64,000 bases of DNA, from the NCBI GenBank assembly GCA_015060885.1, contig SUXO01000004.1, positions 23,652 through 87,651 on the forward strand, in the 5' to 3' direction. The stretch is from Bacteroidales bacterium (GTDB lineage: Bacteria; Bacteroidota; Bacteroidia; Bacteroidales; Bacteroidaceae). Of the stretch, positions 54,573-63,262 are shown piece by piece. The notes under the pieces were generated by a model. It was not told where the DNA came from. It worked only from the letters and a program-made list of their open reading frames with translations, and did not search any database. Both the position numbers and the translations under genes were made by a program. The stretch's first letter is position 1; every line of letters begins with the position of its first letter.

Positions 54573-55142
54573 TTATTCAGCAAGCAGGCTGTCGATTGCA
54601 GCTGCCAGGCCTGCAAATTCCTCTTCGTTGAACAAGCGGGTAAGCTTTACTATACGCCCATCCTTGCCGACAAGCACATTGCGTGTTATGCCCGAATTGC
54701 GCAAGGCATAGCTTGCGAATACATTGGCCGCGGTGTCCATAGCCATAGGGTAGGTGGTTCCCACCTGTGAAGTGTAGGCCTCTATAACCTCTTTCGGTTC
54801 CTCGCGGTCGATACCCACAAGCACAAAAGCGGGGTTCTCTTTATGACGTTGCCATATCTCCTTTTCAATGTGAGGCATCTCCCGTCGGCACACTCCGCAC
54901 CAGCTTGCCGTAAATTGTAGCATAACAACCTTGCCACGTTGTGCCGACAAAGTGAAGTCACTCCCGCTCGTGAGCGGCAAAGTAAAATCGGGAGCCGTGT
55001 CACCAACCTTTACAAGGTATTGGTTTTCATAAACGGTAGGGGAGCCGGCCGTGCTGTCATCACCAACTGCTGCCGATGATTGTTTTCCATTGCCACAGGC
55101 AACAAGCAGTGGCACAATAAGCATAAGAAGAATTTTTTTCAT
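54573..55142 (-). CDS. Thioredoxin-like lipoprotein (TlpA/ResA type)
   Basis: A 189-residue lipoprotein with lipobox LLVAC, a Ser/Ala-rich linker and an AhpC/TSA-type thioredoxin fold with ASWCGVCRREMPHI (active-site CGVC). It probably reduces or isomerises disulfides in the periplasm or reduces cytochrome apoproteins; no cytochrome genes are adjacent. ATG 55142 is chosen because the signal peptide MKKILLMLIVPLLVAC starts there; an in-frame upstream extension would begin inside the Dus gene. Confidence 0.92.
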   Translation of the reverse strand: MKKILLMLIVPLLVACGNGKQSSAAVGDDSTAGSPTVYENQYLVKVGDTAPDFTLPLTSGSDFTLSAQRGKVVMLQFTASWCGVCRREMPHIEKEIWQRHKENPAFVLVGIDREEPKEVIEAYTSQVGTTYPMAMDTAANVFASYALRNSGITRNVLVGKDGRIVKLTRLFNEEEFAGLAAAIDSLLAE

Positions 55143-55162
55143 ATTAATGAGTTTTATATGTT

Positions 55163-56092
55163 TTATAATGAAGCAAGTGCATTTTCCACTGCTTGCAGAT
55201 ACTTGTCGGCAGTGGTGGCTTTCAGTATAGCCTTGCGATAACGTTTCTCCATTTCCGGCAACAGATATTCCCAATAGGGTTTCAGCTTGCTCAACAACTG
55301 CGTGTTCCCTTGCAGGCGTGCCGACATTGTGCGGAAGAATGCATCGTGCATTCCTTGTACAAGATGGCGCATTTCATCAAGCGAGAGCTCGCTACCTCGT
55401 TCATATTCAAGCCCAAGCGCAGGGTTGGCAAGCAAGCCACGACCTATCATAACACCTTGCAATTCAGGGAATTGCGTTGCAATTCTTTCAATATCGGCAA
55501 GAGTGTTTATGTCGCCATTATATATAACGGGATGCCTGCATTTGTTATAGAACACCTTAAATGCATCAATATCAGCGGGTTGTTTGTATTGTTCGCGCCC
55601 CAGACGAGGATGCATTGTTATGTGTGAGAGCGGTGTGTCGTTAAGAATGCCAATCAGTGCTTCCCATTCATTTGCATTGTCCCAGCCAAGGCGCATCTTG
55701 ACCGAAAAAGTTATGTCGGAATTATTTTTTACCTCCGCCATAAGTGCCGCAACCATATCGGGATGGGGTAAAATACCGGCTCCGTGGCATTTGCGTGCCT
55801 GCAACGGAAAAGAACAGCCCATATTTATGTCTATCTGCCGGTAGCCTTCATTTTTTAATAACTGCACAAGAGGCTGCATCTCGTCGGGTGTTGCAGCAAT
55901 TAACTGCGGCACAAGATTGGTGACTGTGTTGTTTTTCTTTTCCACATCACGTATATCCTTGTTACGGATTTCTCCGTGCTCATACCTTATGAATGGCGTG
56001 AAGTAACCTTCAATGCCACCAAAGAATCCGTTGTGGAGGTTTCGCCAAACAGCTTCGGTAAATCCTTGTAATGGTGCAGAATATATTTTCAT
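55163..56092 (-). CDS. tRNA-dihydrouridine synthase family protein
   Basis: FMN enzyme of 309 residues that reduces uridine in tRNA. The TIM-barrel start MKIYSAPLQGFTEAVWRN is typical; the flavin and substrate region INMGCSFPLQARKCHGAGIL shows the conserved Cys (GCS rather than the usual GCP), and the SVKMRLGW, NGDI and GVMIGRGLLANP phosphate-binding parts follow. The C-terminal helical tRNA-binding domain (about 230-309) is present. Which position it modifies cannot be said. It starts a transcript with the thioredoxin-like gene 20 bases downstream. Confidence 0.92.
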   Translation of the reverse strand: MKIYSAPLQGFTEAVWRNLHNGFFGGIEGYFTPFIRYEHGEIRNKDIRDVEKKNNTVTNLVPQLIAATPDEMQPLVQLLKNEGYRQIDINMGCSFPLQARKCHGAGILPHPDMVAALMAEVKNNSDITFSVKMRLGWDNANEWEALIGILNDTPLSHITMHPRLGREQYKQPADIDAFKVFYNKCRHPVIYNGDINTLADIERIATQFPELQGVMIGRGLLANPALGLEYERGSELSLDEMRHLVQGMHDAFFRTMSARLQGNTQLLSKLKPYWEYLLPEMEKRYRKAILKATTADKYLQAVENALASL

Positions 56093-56112
56093 TATTCAAA
56101 ATTATTGTAAGG

Positions 56113-56120
56113 CAAAAATA
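56113..56120 (-). promoter_or_regulatory. -7 box of the dus operon
   Basis: Minus-strand TATTTTTG matches TAnnTTTG, 21 bases before the dus start codon. Confidence 0.4.
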
Positions 56121-56308
56121 TGTGTGTTTATTCAACAACCCGTATTTTCCTTTTTTATGCAAATGTAGGCAAAATTTCGATGTGGAATAGAGGGAATATA
56201 TAAATTTTAAAATTATAGTAAACATAATATTCATTATCAACGAAAAGTGCCTAAAACATAATAGGGCGGATTTTCGGTCAAATTATATATGTGTTTGGGA
56301 TTTTTTTA

Positions 56309-56316
56309 TACTTTTG
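56309..56316 (+). promoter_or_regulatory. -7 box of the aminotransferase gene
   Basis: TACTTTTG matches TAnnTTTG, 28 bases before the ATG. The 251-base divergent spacer holds no gene. Confidence 0.5.
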
Positions 56317-56343
56317 CACCGGAATTAAAACAATATCGAATAT

Positions 56344-57546
56344 ATGCCTGAATTATCGGAAAGAGCTGTACTTATGCCGTCATCGCCAATCAGGAAATTG
56401 GCACCTTATGCAAACGCTGCAAAGGCGCGCGGCATAAAGGTATATCATCTCAACATTGGACAACCCGACCTCGATTCGCCTGCGGTTGCCATTGAAGCCA
56501 TAAAGAAAATTGACCGCAAAATCCTTGAATACAGCCCCAGTGACGGATTTCTCTCATTACGTGAAAAGCTCGTCGGTTATTACGACCAGTACCAGATAAA
56601 ATTGAAGGCCGATGATATTATCATAACAACAGGCGGTTCCGAGGCTGTGCTCTTTGCGTTTATGTCGTGCCTTAATCCCGGCGACGAAATAATTGTACCT
56701 GAACCCGCTTATGCCAACTATATGGCTTTTGCAATATCGGCCGGTGCTGTAATACGTCCCATACGCTCAACCATCGAGGAATCATTTGCATTGCCTCCTA
56801 TGGAACGTTTCGAGGAACTTATAAGCGAGCGCACACGCGGTATCCTTATATGTAACCCCAACAACCCCACAGGTTATCTTTACACACGCAGCGAGATGAA
56901 CCGCATACGCGACCTTGTGAAAAAGCACAACCTTTTCCTCTTTTCCGACGAGGTTTACCGTGAATTCATATACACAGGCTCGCCATACATATCGGCCTGC
57001 CACTTGGAAGGAATTGAAGATAATGTAGTTTTAATTGACTCTGTTTCAAAGCGTTACTCGGAGTGTGGTTTGCGCATAGGAGCACTTATAACAAAGAATA
57101 AGGCACTGCGCGCTGCTGTAATGAAATTCTGTCAGGCACGTTTGAGCCCTCCTTTGCTCGGACAGATAGCCGCCGAGGCATCGCTCGATGCTCCCCGCTC
57201 ATACGCAATAAACACCTATGAGAAATATATTGAGCGTCGCAACTGCCTCATTGACGAACTGAACAAACTTCCGGGAGTTTACTCCCCTATTCCTATGGGT
57301 GCTTTCTACACCGTGGCCCGCTTGCCCATCGACGACAGCGACAAGTTCTGCCAGTGGTGTCTTACCGATTTCTCGTACGAGGGTGAAACCATTATGATGG
57401 CCCCCGCATCGGGTTTCTATTCCGACGAGGGTTATGGCAAGAACGAAGTGCGTATAGCCTATGCCATTGACAAAGCCGACCTTAAACGCTCAATATTCCT
57501 TTTGGGAAAAGCTCTTGAACAGTATCCCGGCAGAGTTGAAATATAA
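56344..57546 (+). CDS. Aspartate-type aminotransferase (class I)
   Basis: A 400-residue fold-type I PLP enzyme. Marks: LNIGQPDLDSP, TTGGSEAVLFAFM, CNPNNPTGYLYTRSE, SDEVYREFIYTG, and the PLP lysine in DSVSKRYSECGLRIG. The form is close to aspartate/prephenate aminotransferases of the I-gamma group. It is transcribed alone. A different substrate in the same group cannot be excluded. Confidence 0.93.
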   Translation: MPELSERAVLMPSSPIRKLAPYANAAKARGIKVYHLNIGQPDLDSPAVAIEAIKKIDRKILEYSPSDGFLSLREKLVGYYDQYQIKLKADDIIITTGGSEAVLFAFMSCLNPGDEIIVPEPAYANYMAFAISAGAVIRPIRSTIEESFALPPMERFEELISERTRGILICNPNNPTGYLYTRSEMNRIRDLVKKHNLFLFSDEVYREFIYTGSPYISACHLEGIEDNVVLIDSVSKRYSECGLRIGALITKNKALRAAVMKFCQARLSPPLLGQIAAEASLDAPRSYAINTYEKYIERRNCLIDELNKLPGVYSPIPMGAFYTVARLPIDDSDKFCQWCLTDFSYEGETIMMAPASGFYSDEGYGKNEVRIAYAIDKADLKRSIFLLGKALEQYPGRVEI

Positions 57547-57566
57547 TAAAAGATTCCCGATAACAA

Positions 57567-57597
57567 AAAGGGTTGCATCGTAATGTTGCAACCCTTT
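57567..57597. terminator. Bidirectional terminator between convergent genes
   Basis: AAAGGGTTGCA and TGCAACCCTTT form an 11-bp stem with A runs before and T runs after, so it can work for both the aminotransferase and the HD gene. Confidence 0.8.
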
Positions 57598-57603
57598 AAT
57601 GTT

Positions 57604-58227
57604 TCATTCCTTATCGTCTTTGTTCAAGTGTTTTATGCGCGATATTATTGCACCACGCTTACGCTGGAAATGTTCGGCAATCTCGTCATAGGACAACTGC
57701 TCGGCAACAAATTCGCGCAATGCAGCATCCTCTTCCTCCTCCCAGGGCTTATAGGCATTGGGATATTCCGCTTTTGCAGCCTCCTGCGAATATAGCGGCG
57801 CGCCGGTGAGTCTTTTATATGCTTTAAGGTATCGTTTAAGGCGTTTGACATCCTTGTCCGACAGGTAAGGCAAGCGACGTATGTCCATATTGTCGGTGAG
57901 GTCATTCAGCTTGACTGCCGTTGCCAAAGGATTTCGCTTTACCCGTGCAATGAACCTGTCGTAAGGCTCTTCGGGCGACAGCTTCGTCACGCATCGCAGA
58001 GCAGCTATGATATGGGGAGGAAACCCCTCGGCTTCGAGAGCATCGAATGTCCAATGAGTATCTTCGACCACATCGTGCAGAATACCCACAATTTTTTCGT
58101 CGATATTCGTACCGCTCTCCATAACACGCAATGAGTGCTCGATGTAAGGCGCACCGGACTTGTCAACCTGCCCCTTGTGGGCCTCGGTCGCTATCTCTAT
58201 GGCTCTTTGTAAAAGGTTGTTACTCAT
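57604..58227 (-). CDS. HD-domain (SpoT-like) hydrolase with C-terminal Myb-like domain
   Basis: A 207-residue protein. Residues 1-130 are an HD hydrolase of the (p)ppGpp-hydrolase type: AHKGQVDKSGAPYIEHSL (H31), ILHDVVEDTHW (H51, D52), and VKLNDLTDNMDIRRLP (the ND-type motif). The C-terminal part (about 158-203) reads PWEEEEDAALREFV...YDEIAEHFQRKRGAIISRI, a Myb/SANT-like helix-turn-helix with the PW-x-EED start. The pair suggests a nucleotide hydrolase controlled by or recruited to DNA. It is the last gene of a four-gene run with YqaE, a NifX-like protein and an unknown protein. Confidence 0.75.
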   Translation of the reverse strand: MSNNLLQRAIEIATEAHKGQVDKSGAPYIEHSLRVMESGTNIDEKIVGILHDVVEDTHWTFDALEAEGFPPHIIAALRCVTKLSPEEPYDRFIARVKRNPLATAVKLNDLTDNMDIRRLPYLSDKDVKRLKRYLKAYKRLTGAPLYSQEAAKAEYPNAYKPWEEEEDAALREFVAEQLSYDEIAEHFQRKRGAIISRIKHLNKDDKE

Positions 58228-58242
58228 AAAATTGTACAGGTA

Positions 58243-58803
58243 TCAGCAAACAGGTAAATCAATCTTTTGACAGATGTATCCCAAACGCATAAGTTCAAGG
58301 CTTGCACCGATGCGGTACATTACATTCACCACACGGGTGTAAGCATAAAAGGCCGACGGGCTTTGCGGTTCAATATTCTCGTGGCGCAGCAATGTCAGTG
58401 CCTGCTGTGCAAGGCGGCGCATCATAGCCTCAATGTCGGCAGCCTCCTTCGAGGATGGCGCAAGACCGAGGATGTTATATACTATATTCTCGTCCATATC
58501 GTCGAAACCTTGCACACCGTAGAACTCCTTGTAGGGGCGGTTACGGAGCAATTCCCAATTGCTATCCCAATCGTTTGCAACTGCAATACCCAGGTAACCG
58601 GCCCAAGCTATCGAAACGGTGGGATAGTCACTTATCTGCGGAATTGCATCGTGCAGATATTCGGGTGCAAGTTCTTTCCAATGCTCCTCAATGTCTTGCG
58701 ACGACGGCATTAACCCGTCAATCACTATATACGAACCGCACAGCTTCACAAGTTCTTCATACAACTTGTTCTCAAAGGTATCGAGATAGGTGTTTGTATC
58801 CAT
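58243..58803 (-). CDS. Conserved protein of unknown function
   Basis: A 186-residue cytoplasmic protein without signal peptide or membrane helix. It is mostly helical; the middle has Trp and Tyr-rich stretches (SIAWAGYLGIAVANDWDSNWE, YKEFYGVQGFDDMDENIVY, in pieces). I recognise no domain. It lies 15 bases before the HD/Myb gene and after the NifX-like gene, so it shares their transcript. ATG 58803 is chosen over an upstream GTG at 58809. Confidence 0.75.
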   Translation of the reverse strand: MDTNTYLDTFENKLYEELVKLCGSYIVIDGLMPSSQDIEEHWKELAPEYLHDAIPQISDYPTVSIAWAGYLGIAVANDWDSNWELLRNRPYKEFYGVQGFDDMDENIVYNILGLAPSSKEAADIEAMMRRLAQQALTLLRHENIEPQSPSAFYAYTRVVNVMYRIGASLELMRLGYICQKIDLPVC

Positions 58804-58833
58804 TTGCACAATAGGGGTTTTATTTATTTGCAG

Positions 58834-59184
58834 TTAGCCGTTGCACTCGTGGTGTGAACACCCTTCGCCCGAATCTTTTATATCACCGGCAAGATAGGCC
58901 TTCACAAGCTCGTCTATATTTCCGCTCTGCCCACGAACCACCTTTATATCGTTCGATTCGAGCACGTTTTTTGCTCCATCGCCCATACTGCCTGCGAGCA
59001 TAACCTGCACACCTTTCTGGCGCAGCACAAGTGCTATACCCGATTTACAGCCACAGCCTTGTGGCGATGGCAAAATCTCCTTCATCTTCACCACTCCATC
59101 GTTGATGGTGAAAATCGTATAATGGTCGCAATGACCGAAGTGGTTGTCGACCATATTGTCGCGTGTGGGAACTGCAATTTTCAT
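58834..59184 (-). CDS. NifX/NifB-type iron-molybdenum cofactor-binding domain protein
   Basis: A 116-residue single-domain protein. MKIAVPTRDNMVDNHFGHCDHYTIF is the family start with the conserved HFGHC cluster-binding motif; the chain ends in a Cys/His-rich tail (GCSHHECNG). Such proteins bind metal clusters or Fe-S precursors outside nitrogen fixation too. There are no nif genes here. It begins 2 bases after the YqaE stop. Confidence 0.9.
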   Translation of the reverse strand: MKIAVPTRDNMVDNHFGHCDHYTIFTINDGVVKMKEILPSPQGCGCKSGIALVLRQKGVQVMLAGSMGDGAKNVLESNDIKVVRGQSGNIDELVKAYLAGDIKDSGEGCSHHECNG

Positions 59185-59186
59185 AA

Positions 59187-59342
59187 TTAATTGGATTTAT
59201 TTAAAATAATAAGTGCTGCGAGCACACCGGGAACCCAGCAGCATCCTGTAAGTAATAACACAATTAGAAAAGAGCCACAGCCTTTGTCAATAACGGCCAA
59301 TGGCGGAAAAAGAATCGCTAAAAGAGCTCTAAAAAAAGACAT
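59187..59342 (-). CDS. YqaE/Pmp3 family small membrane protein
   Basis: A 51-residue protein translated from the minus strand. The two hydrophobic segments are MSFFRALLAILFPPLAVI (with the LFPPLAV motif) and IVLLLTGCCWVPGVLAALII (with CCWVPG and a gap GCGS between them). This is the Pmp3/YqaE (UPF0057) pattern. It is an inner-membrane protein linked to ion homeostasis and stress. It lies 2 bases before the NifX-like gene and has its own promoter, so it heads the four-gene operon. It is easy to miss because of its length. Confidence 0.9.
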   Translation of the reverse strand: MSFFRALLAILFPPLAVIDKGCGSFLIVLLLTGCCWVPGVLAALIILNKSN

Positions 59343-59367
59343 AGTTACTTAATGTTTAATCTTTGCG

Positions 59368-59398
59368 TAAAGTTACAATAATATTCGCAATCTGCAAA
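59368..59398 (-). promoter_or_regulatory. Promoter of the yqaE operon
   Basis: Minus strand: TTTG (59395-59398), 19 bases, TAACTTTA (59368-59375). The -33 is exact and the -7 has one mismatch. The transcript starts about 20 bases before the yqaE ATG. Confidence 0.65.
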
Positions 59399-59415
59399 AC
59401 GGGTAAAATCCATTG

Positions 59416-60315
59416 TTACACACTCCGTGCCGCACGGCTGTAATTTACAAGTATAACGCCCGAAAAGACCATTGTCGCAGCAATGAACTTTCCCCACCCC
59501 GGCGTGTCCATTCCTATATATATGCTCACCGCAGAAGCCACAATAGGTTGCATATAGGAGTACATGCTCACAAGCGTGGGGCGCAATATTTTCTGTCCAA
59601 TGGGTATAAGGAAGTATGTGATGAATGTTGAAAAGACTATCGCAAACAACAGCTCGGCAACAAACGTTAGGGGTGCAGCCTGGTAATCGATGCCCACAAT
59701 CTCTTTACCTGCAAAAGGCAGTGAAAGGAGCGAAGAAAAAAGGAAAATCCACTTCATGAATGTCACAACCGAATAGCGCATTATAAGCGGTTTGAAAACT
59801 CCCAGATAGATTGAGAAACAGAAACCGTTGAGGAACATTAGGAACACTCCTATCGGTTCTGTGGCCGCAGCACCGGCGGTCGATGCTATACTGCTCGATA
59901 TAAGCAGCATTACTCCTGCGAAACTCAACAGTACACCGCCGGCCTTTTTCAGCGTTATTGGTTCTTTCAGTACCGCTGCCGCAATGAACATTGTGTATAT
60001 GGGCGACAAGGCTGTCATTATCGAGCAGTCGACAGGCGTAATGTGTGAAATACCCATAAGGAATGTTATCTGCGTGAGAAAAAAGCCGGTAAAGGATGCC
60101 GCAAATATTTTCAGGTAGTCGGCCGGAGCAACCTTTTCACGGGGCATAAAAAGCGATGCTATCCAAAAAAGCAGCCCCGCTCCCAATGAACGCAAGCAGA
60201 AAAGTGCCATCGGGGTTATTATGGAAGTACCCATAATATCCTTTGTTACAATAATGTTGAACCCGAATATCACATAGGCCACAAAACAGGCCAGGTGTCC
60301 TTTAATATTACCCAT
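59416..60315 (-). CDS. EamA/DMT-family transporter
   Basis: A 299-residue inner-membrane protein with ten predicted helices in two EamA halves (first: ACFVAYVIFGFNIIVTKDIMG; second: LMFLNGFCFSIYLGVFKPLIM, each in pieces). The substrate is unknown; relatives export amino acids or metabolites. ATG 60315 is chosen because a strong AAGGAGG lies 4 bases before it and the first helix follows; an in-frame extension would run into the divergent porin promoter. Confidence 0.93.
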   Translation of the reverse strand: MGNIKGHLACFVAYVIFGFNIIVTKDIMGTSIITPMALFCLRSLGAGLLFWIASLFMPREKVAPADYLKIFAASFTGFFLTQITFLMGISHITPVDCSIMTALSPIYTMFIAAAVLKEPITLKKAGGVLLSFAGVMLLISSSIASTAGAAATEPIGVFLMFLNGFCFSIYLGVFKPLIMRYSVVTFMKWIFLFSSLLSLPFAGKEIVGIDYQAAPLTFVAELLFAIVFSTFITYFLIPIGQKILRPTLVSMYSYMQPIVASAVSIYIGMDTPGWGKFIAATMVFSGVILVNYSRAARSV

Positions 60316-60354
60316 ATATCCTCCTTTAAATACCACTTGTATTTTCGCGGCCTG

Positions 60355-60362
60355 CAAAATTA
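60355..60362 (-). promoter_or_regulatory. Candidate -7 box of the EamA gene
   Basis: Minus-strand TAATTTTG matches TAnnTTTG, 40 bases before the ATG. Confidence 0.45.
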
Positions 60363-60426
60363 CGAAAAAAAGCAGTAATAACGATATTTTATCCATCATA
60401 CAAACCTTGTCGTTTGTATATTTTAC

Positions 60427-60434
60427 TATCTTCG
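60427..60434 (+). promoter_or_regulatory. Candidate -7 box of the porin gene
   Basis: TATCTTCG (one mismatch), 21 bases before the porin ATG, with TTG at 60407-60409 as a possible -33. Confidence 0.45.
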
Positions 60435-60454
60435 CACAACAAAAATCCATTGAT

Positions 60455-61624
60455 ATGAAAAACAAGATACTCCTTTTGTCTTTGTTGCTGTTGCTTTTTT
60501 GTGGCACAACAAAAGCCAATGACGTGGAAACCACTCCCATTGAAAAGAAAATAGAATTCGGAATTTCCACAACCACCTATCCCGATGCCAATGTCGCAAA
60601 AAGCCTGGGAACACGTGCCGAAACAAACTCATTGAACCTCGATATCGGTTTGAGCCGCTTGCGCCTTTTCGGTTATGGACAGATGTGGTTCAACTACAAG
60701 CATGCCAATAAAGAGAACAGCAACAGCGCCGAAGTCAAACGCATAATTCTGATGGCCGATGCGCAGATTACCGACAAACTCAGTTTCTTCCTTATGTACG
60801 ATGCGGCAGTGTCGGAACTGCACGAATATTATGCACAATATGCCTTCAAGCCCTGGTTGCAGTTGCGTGTGGGGCAGTTCAAGCAGCCTTTTACTCTCGA
60901 AAGCCTGTACTCCCCCACTTTTATGAGCACCATCTTCTACGACCCCTCGGTGCTCTATCTGGCCGGCATTGCAAGCGACCCACTTGTGGGCAACCACGTG
61001 GCGCGTGATATGGGTATTATGTTCACCGGAGATTTCTGGAAGAACAAGAACGGCCGTTACCTTATGAATTACAGCATAGGCGTGTTCAACGGCCCCGGAA
61101 TGAACATAAAGGAAAACAACAGCCAAAAGGATGTAATAGGCATGCTCAAATATATGCCCACCAAGAACCTGCTTGTCGAGGGGTCGTTCCTTGTGGGTAC
61201 AGGGCACGCGCAGGCAAGTTCGGTCTATGGCGCGACAAAGCTTGGCGACGACTATTCAAGGCATCGTTGGAATGTGGGTGTAGAGGCCACCTTTGCGCCG
61301 TTCTACCTGCGCGGAGAATATATACAGGGATACGACGGCGGCATCCATTCACGTGGCGGATATATCAACTTCATATATACACCCATAAAGAAATTCGACA
61401 TTGTTCTCAACTGGGATTATCTCGACAAGAACACCCATTGCCACAAGAAAGCACAAAAGGATTTTGCCATAAACGGATGGGTTACCGAACTTCAAACCTA
61501 CACAGCCGGTGCACAATACTGGATATATAAACGTTGCCGTCTGTCGGCGCAGTTCGTTTACACACGCCCGCGTGTCGGTGAAATAACCCGCGAATTCATA
61601 TCGCAATTGCAGATATCGTTCTAA
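60455..61624 (+). CDS. Phosphate-selective porin O/P-like protein
   Basis: A 389-residue outer-membrane protein. Signal peptide MKNKILLLSLLLLLFCGTTKAN, then a 16-strand-type barrel; LSFFLMYDAAVSELHEYYAQY, LRVGQFKQPFTLESLYSP and IFYDPSVLYLAG resemble the OprP/OprO family of Bacteroidota (often SusC-independent polyanion porins). It ends in Phe (QLQISF). Selectivity is not readable. It is transcribed alone between a DMT transporter and HtrA. ATG 60455 is chosen because the signal peptide starts there. Confidence 0.88.
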   Translation: MKNKILLLSLLLLLFCGTTKANDVETTPIEKKIEFGISTTTYPDANVAKSLGTRAETNSLNLDIGLSRLRLFGYGQMWFNYKHANKENSNSAEVKRIILMADAQITDKLSFFLMYDAAVSELHEYYAQYAFKPWLQLRVGQFKQPFTLESLYSPTFMSTIFYDPSVLYLAGIASDPLVGNHVARDMGIMFTGDFWKNKNGRYLMNYSIGVFNGPGMNIKENNSQKDVIGMLKYMPTKNLLVEGSFLVGTGHAQASSVYGATKLGDDYSRHRWNVGVEATFAPFYLRGEYIQGYDGGIHSRGGYINFIYTPIKKFDIVLNWDYLDKNTHCHKKAQKDFAINGWVTELQTYTAGAQYWIYKRCRLSAQFVYTRPRVGEITREFISQLQISF

Positions 61625-61634
61625 ACGAAAAAAA

Positions 61635-61672
61635 CATCGGCGAGTCCCATAAAGGCGGCTCGCCGATGTTCG
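61635..61672. terminator. Convergent terminator between porin and htrA
   Basis: A 12-bp stem (61635-61646 with 61661-61672) flanked by A and T stretches on both sides. Confidence 0.75.
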
Positions 61673-61690
61673 CTACTATGAAAAAGTTAT

Positions 61691-63172
61691 TTATTGCAAT
61701 GGTACCGAGTAGAATACACGCTGGCCGGCAGCATTGTAACCCGAAATGAACAACACCGGTTCAGTGGAACTGTTGGCCTGTTTCACAACCTTCTGCAAGT
61801 CCTCTATTGTGCGCATTGCGTTGCCGTTCACTTTCTGTATCACAACACCCTTCTTTACTCCATATTTTGAGAAGAGCCCGTTGCCCACACCGGTGACTTT
61901 AAGTCCGTAAGAAATCTTGAAGAACTGCTTCTCCTTATCATCGATTGGCTTGAACTCCGCACCCAGAATATCGAGGTCGACATTCTTCACCACACTTGTA
62001 TTGCCTTGCACATTCACGAGAGTGACATCGAAATCCTTCTCCTTCTTGTCGCGCAGCACAGTCACATTGACCTTTGTGCCGGGAACAGTCTTTGCAAGAG
62101 TCTCTTGCAGTTCGGCCATAGTCTTTATGGGCTTTCCGTTGAACTTTATAATAACATCGCCCTTCTCAATGCCGGCACTCTTTGCAGCACCATCCTCGGT
62201 GACATCGGACACATAAACACCATCGACAGTGCCGAGATTTTCCTGTTCGTTGAGTTCGGCAGTCACAGTACCGCCCACAATTCCAAGCACGGCGCGCTGC
62301 ACGGCACCAAACTCTTTGAGGTCCGAAACAATCTTTGTCATTATTGATGTAGGAATGGCAAAACCATATCCGGCATAGGAGCCTGTGGGCGAAGAGAGAA
62401 CTGCGTTTATTCCCACCAGCTCTCCGTTGGCATTAACTAACGCGCCACCACTGTTTCCCTGGTTTATGGCTGCATCGGTCTGTATGAACGATTCGATACC
62501 ACCATTATATACACCCAAAGAACGAGCCTTTGCACTCACAATTCCGGCAGTTACGGTCGATGTAAGGTTGAACGGGTTGCCAACGGCAAGCACCCACTCG
62601 CCTATCTTCAAATTGTCGCTGTCGCCCACGGTGAGAAAAGGCAGCTTGTCGTCGGTCTCAATCTTCACAAGGGCAAGGTCGGTATTAGGGTCGGCACCAA
62701 CGAGCCTTGCAGGGAATGTGCGGTTATCGTTAAGTGTAACACTTATCTCATCGGCACCATCAATAACGTGGTTGTTGGTTACAATGTAGCCGTCGTCGCT
62801 CAATATTACTCCCGAACCGAAACCTACTCGCGGTTGAGTCTGCACACGTTGCTGGCGGCCCATTCCGTCGCCAAAGAAGAAATCATATATATCGGGCGCA
62901 CGGCGTATTACGGCAGTCTTTCCCTTTTCGGTCGACTTTATGTGCACCACTGCGTGTACCGATTTATCGGCAGCGTCGGTAAGGTCGACACGCTGCAACC
63001 CGTCGGGCGATGCCGGCAAGGCCGCTTTTGTAATGAAACTGCTTGCCTGCGGTTCCTCGCTTTCTGCAATTATATTGCGGCTGCCAATCTTGTATGCGGT
63101 ATATCCCGCAACAATACTGCTTGTAGCAATTACAGCCACTCCGAGAAATAGATTTTTAAATACTTTTTTCAT
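61691..63172 (-). CDS. degP: Do/HtrA-family periplasmic serine protease
   Basis: A 493-residue envelope protease-chaperone. An N-terminal membrane/signal helix (about 7-27) is followed by a trypsin-like domain with the triad H135 (NNHVIDG), D165 (NTDLALVK) and S241 (QGNSGGAL), and two PDZ domains (about 285-375 and 390-490). It degrades misfolded outer-membrane and periplasmic proteins. It is transcribed alone from a promoter near 63263-63292. Confidence 0.97.
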   Translation of the reverse strand: MKKVFKNLFLGVAVIATSSIVAGYTAYKIGSRNIIAESEEPQASSFITKAALPASPDGLQRVDLTDAADKSVHAVVHIKSTEKGKTAVIRRAPDIYDFFFGDGMGRQQRVQTQPRVGFGSGVILSDDGYIVTNNHVIDGADEISVTLNDNRTFPARLVGADPNTDLALVKIETDDKLPFLTVGDSDNLKIGEWVLAVGNPFNLTSTVTAGIVSAKARSLGVYNGGIESFIQTDAAINQGNSGGALVNANGELVGINAVLSSPTGSYAGYGFAIPTSIMTKIVSDLKEFGAVQRAVLGIVGGTVTAELNEQENLGTVDGVYVSDVTEDGAAKSAGIEKGDVIIKFNGKPIKTMAELQETLAKTVPGTKVNVTVLRDKKEKDFDVTLVNVQGNTSVVKNVDLDILGAEFKPIDDKEKQFFKISYGLKVTGVGNGLFSKYGVKKGVVIQKVNGNAMRTIEDLQKVVKQANSSTEPVLFISGYNAAGQRVFYSVPLQ

Positions 63173-63262
63173 AATTTCAAAATTCTATTTTGTTAATTTC
63201 ACAACTGATTGTTAACTTTTTCTTATCGAGGCTACACACAGGCGTGCAACCCCTTTCCACCG

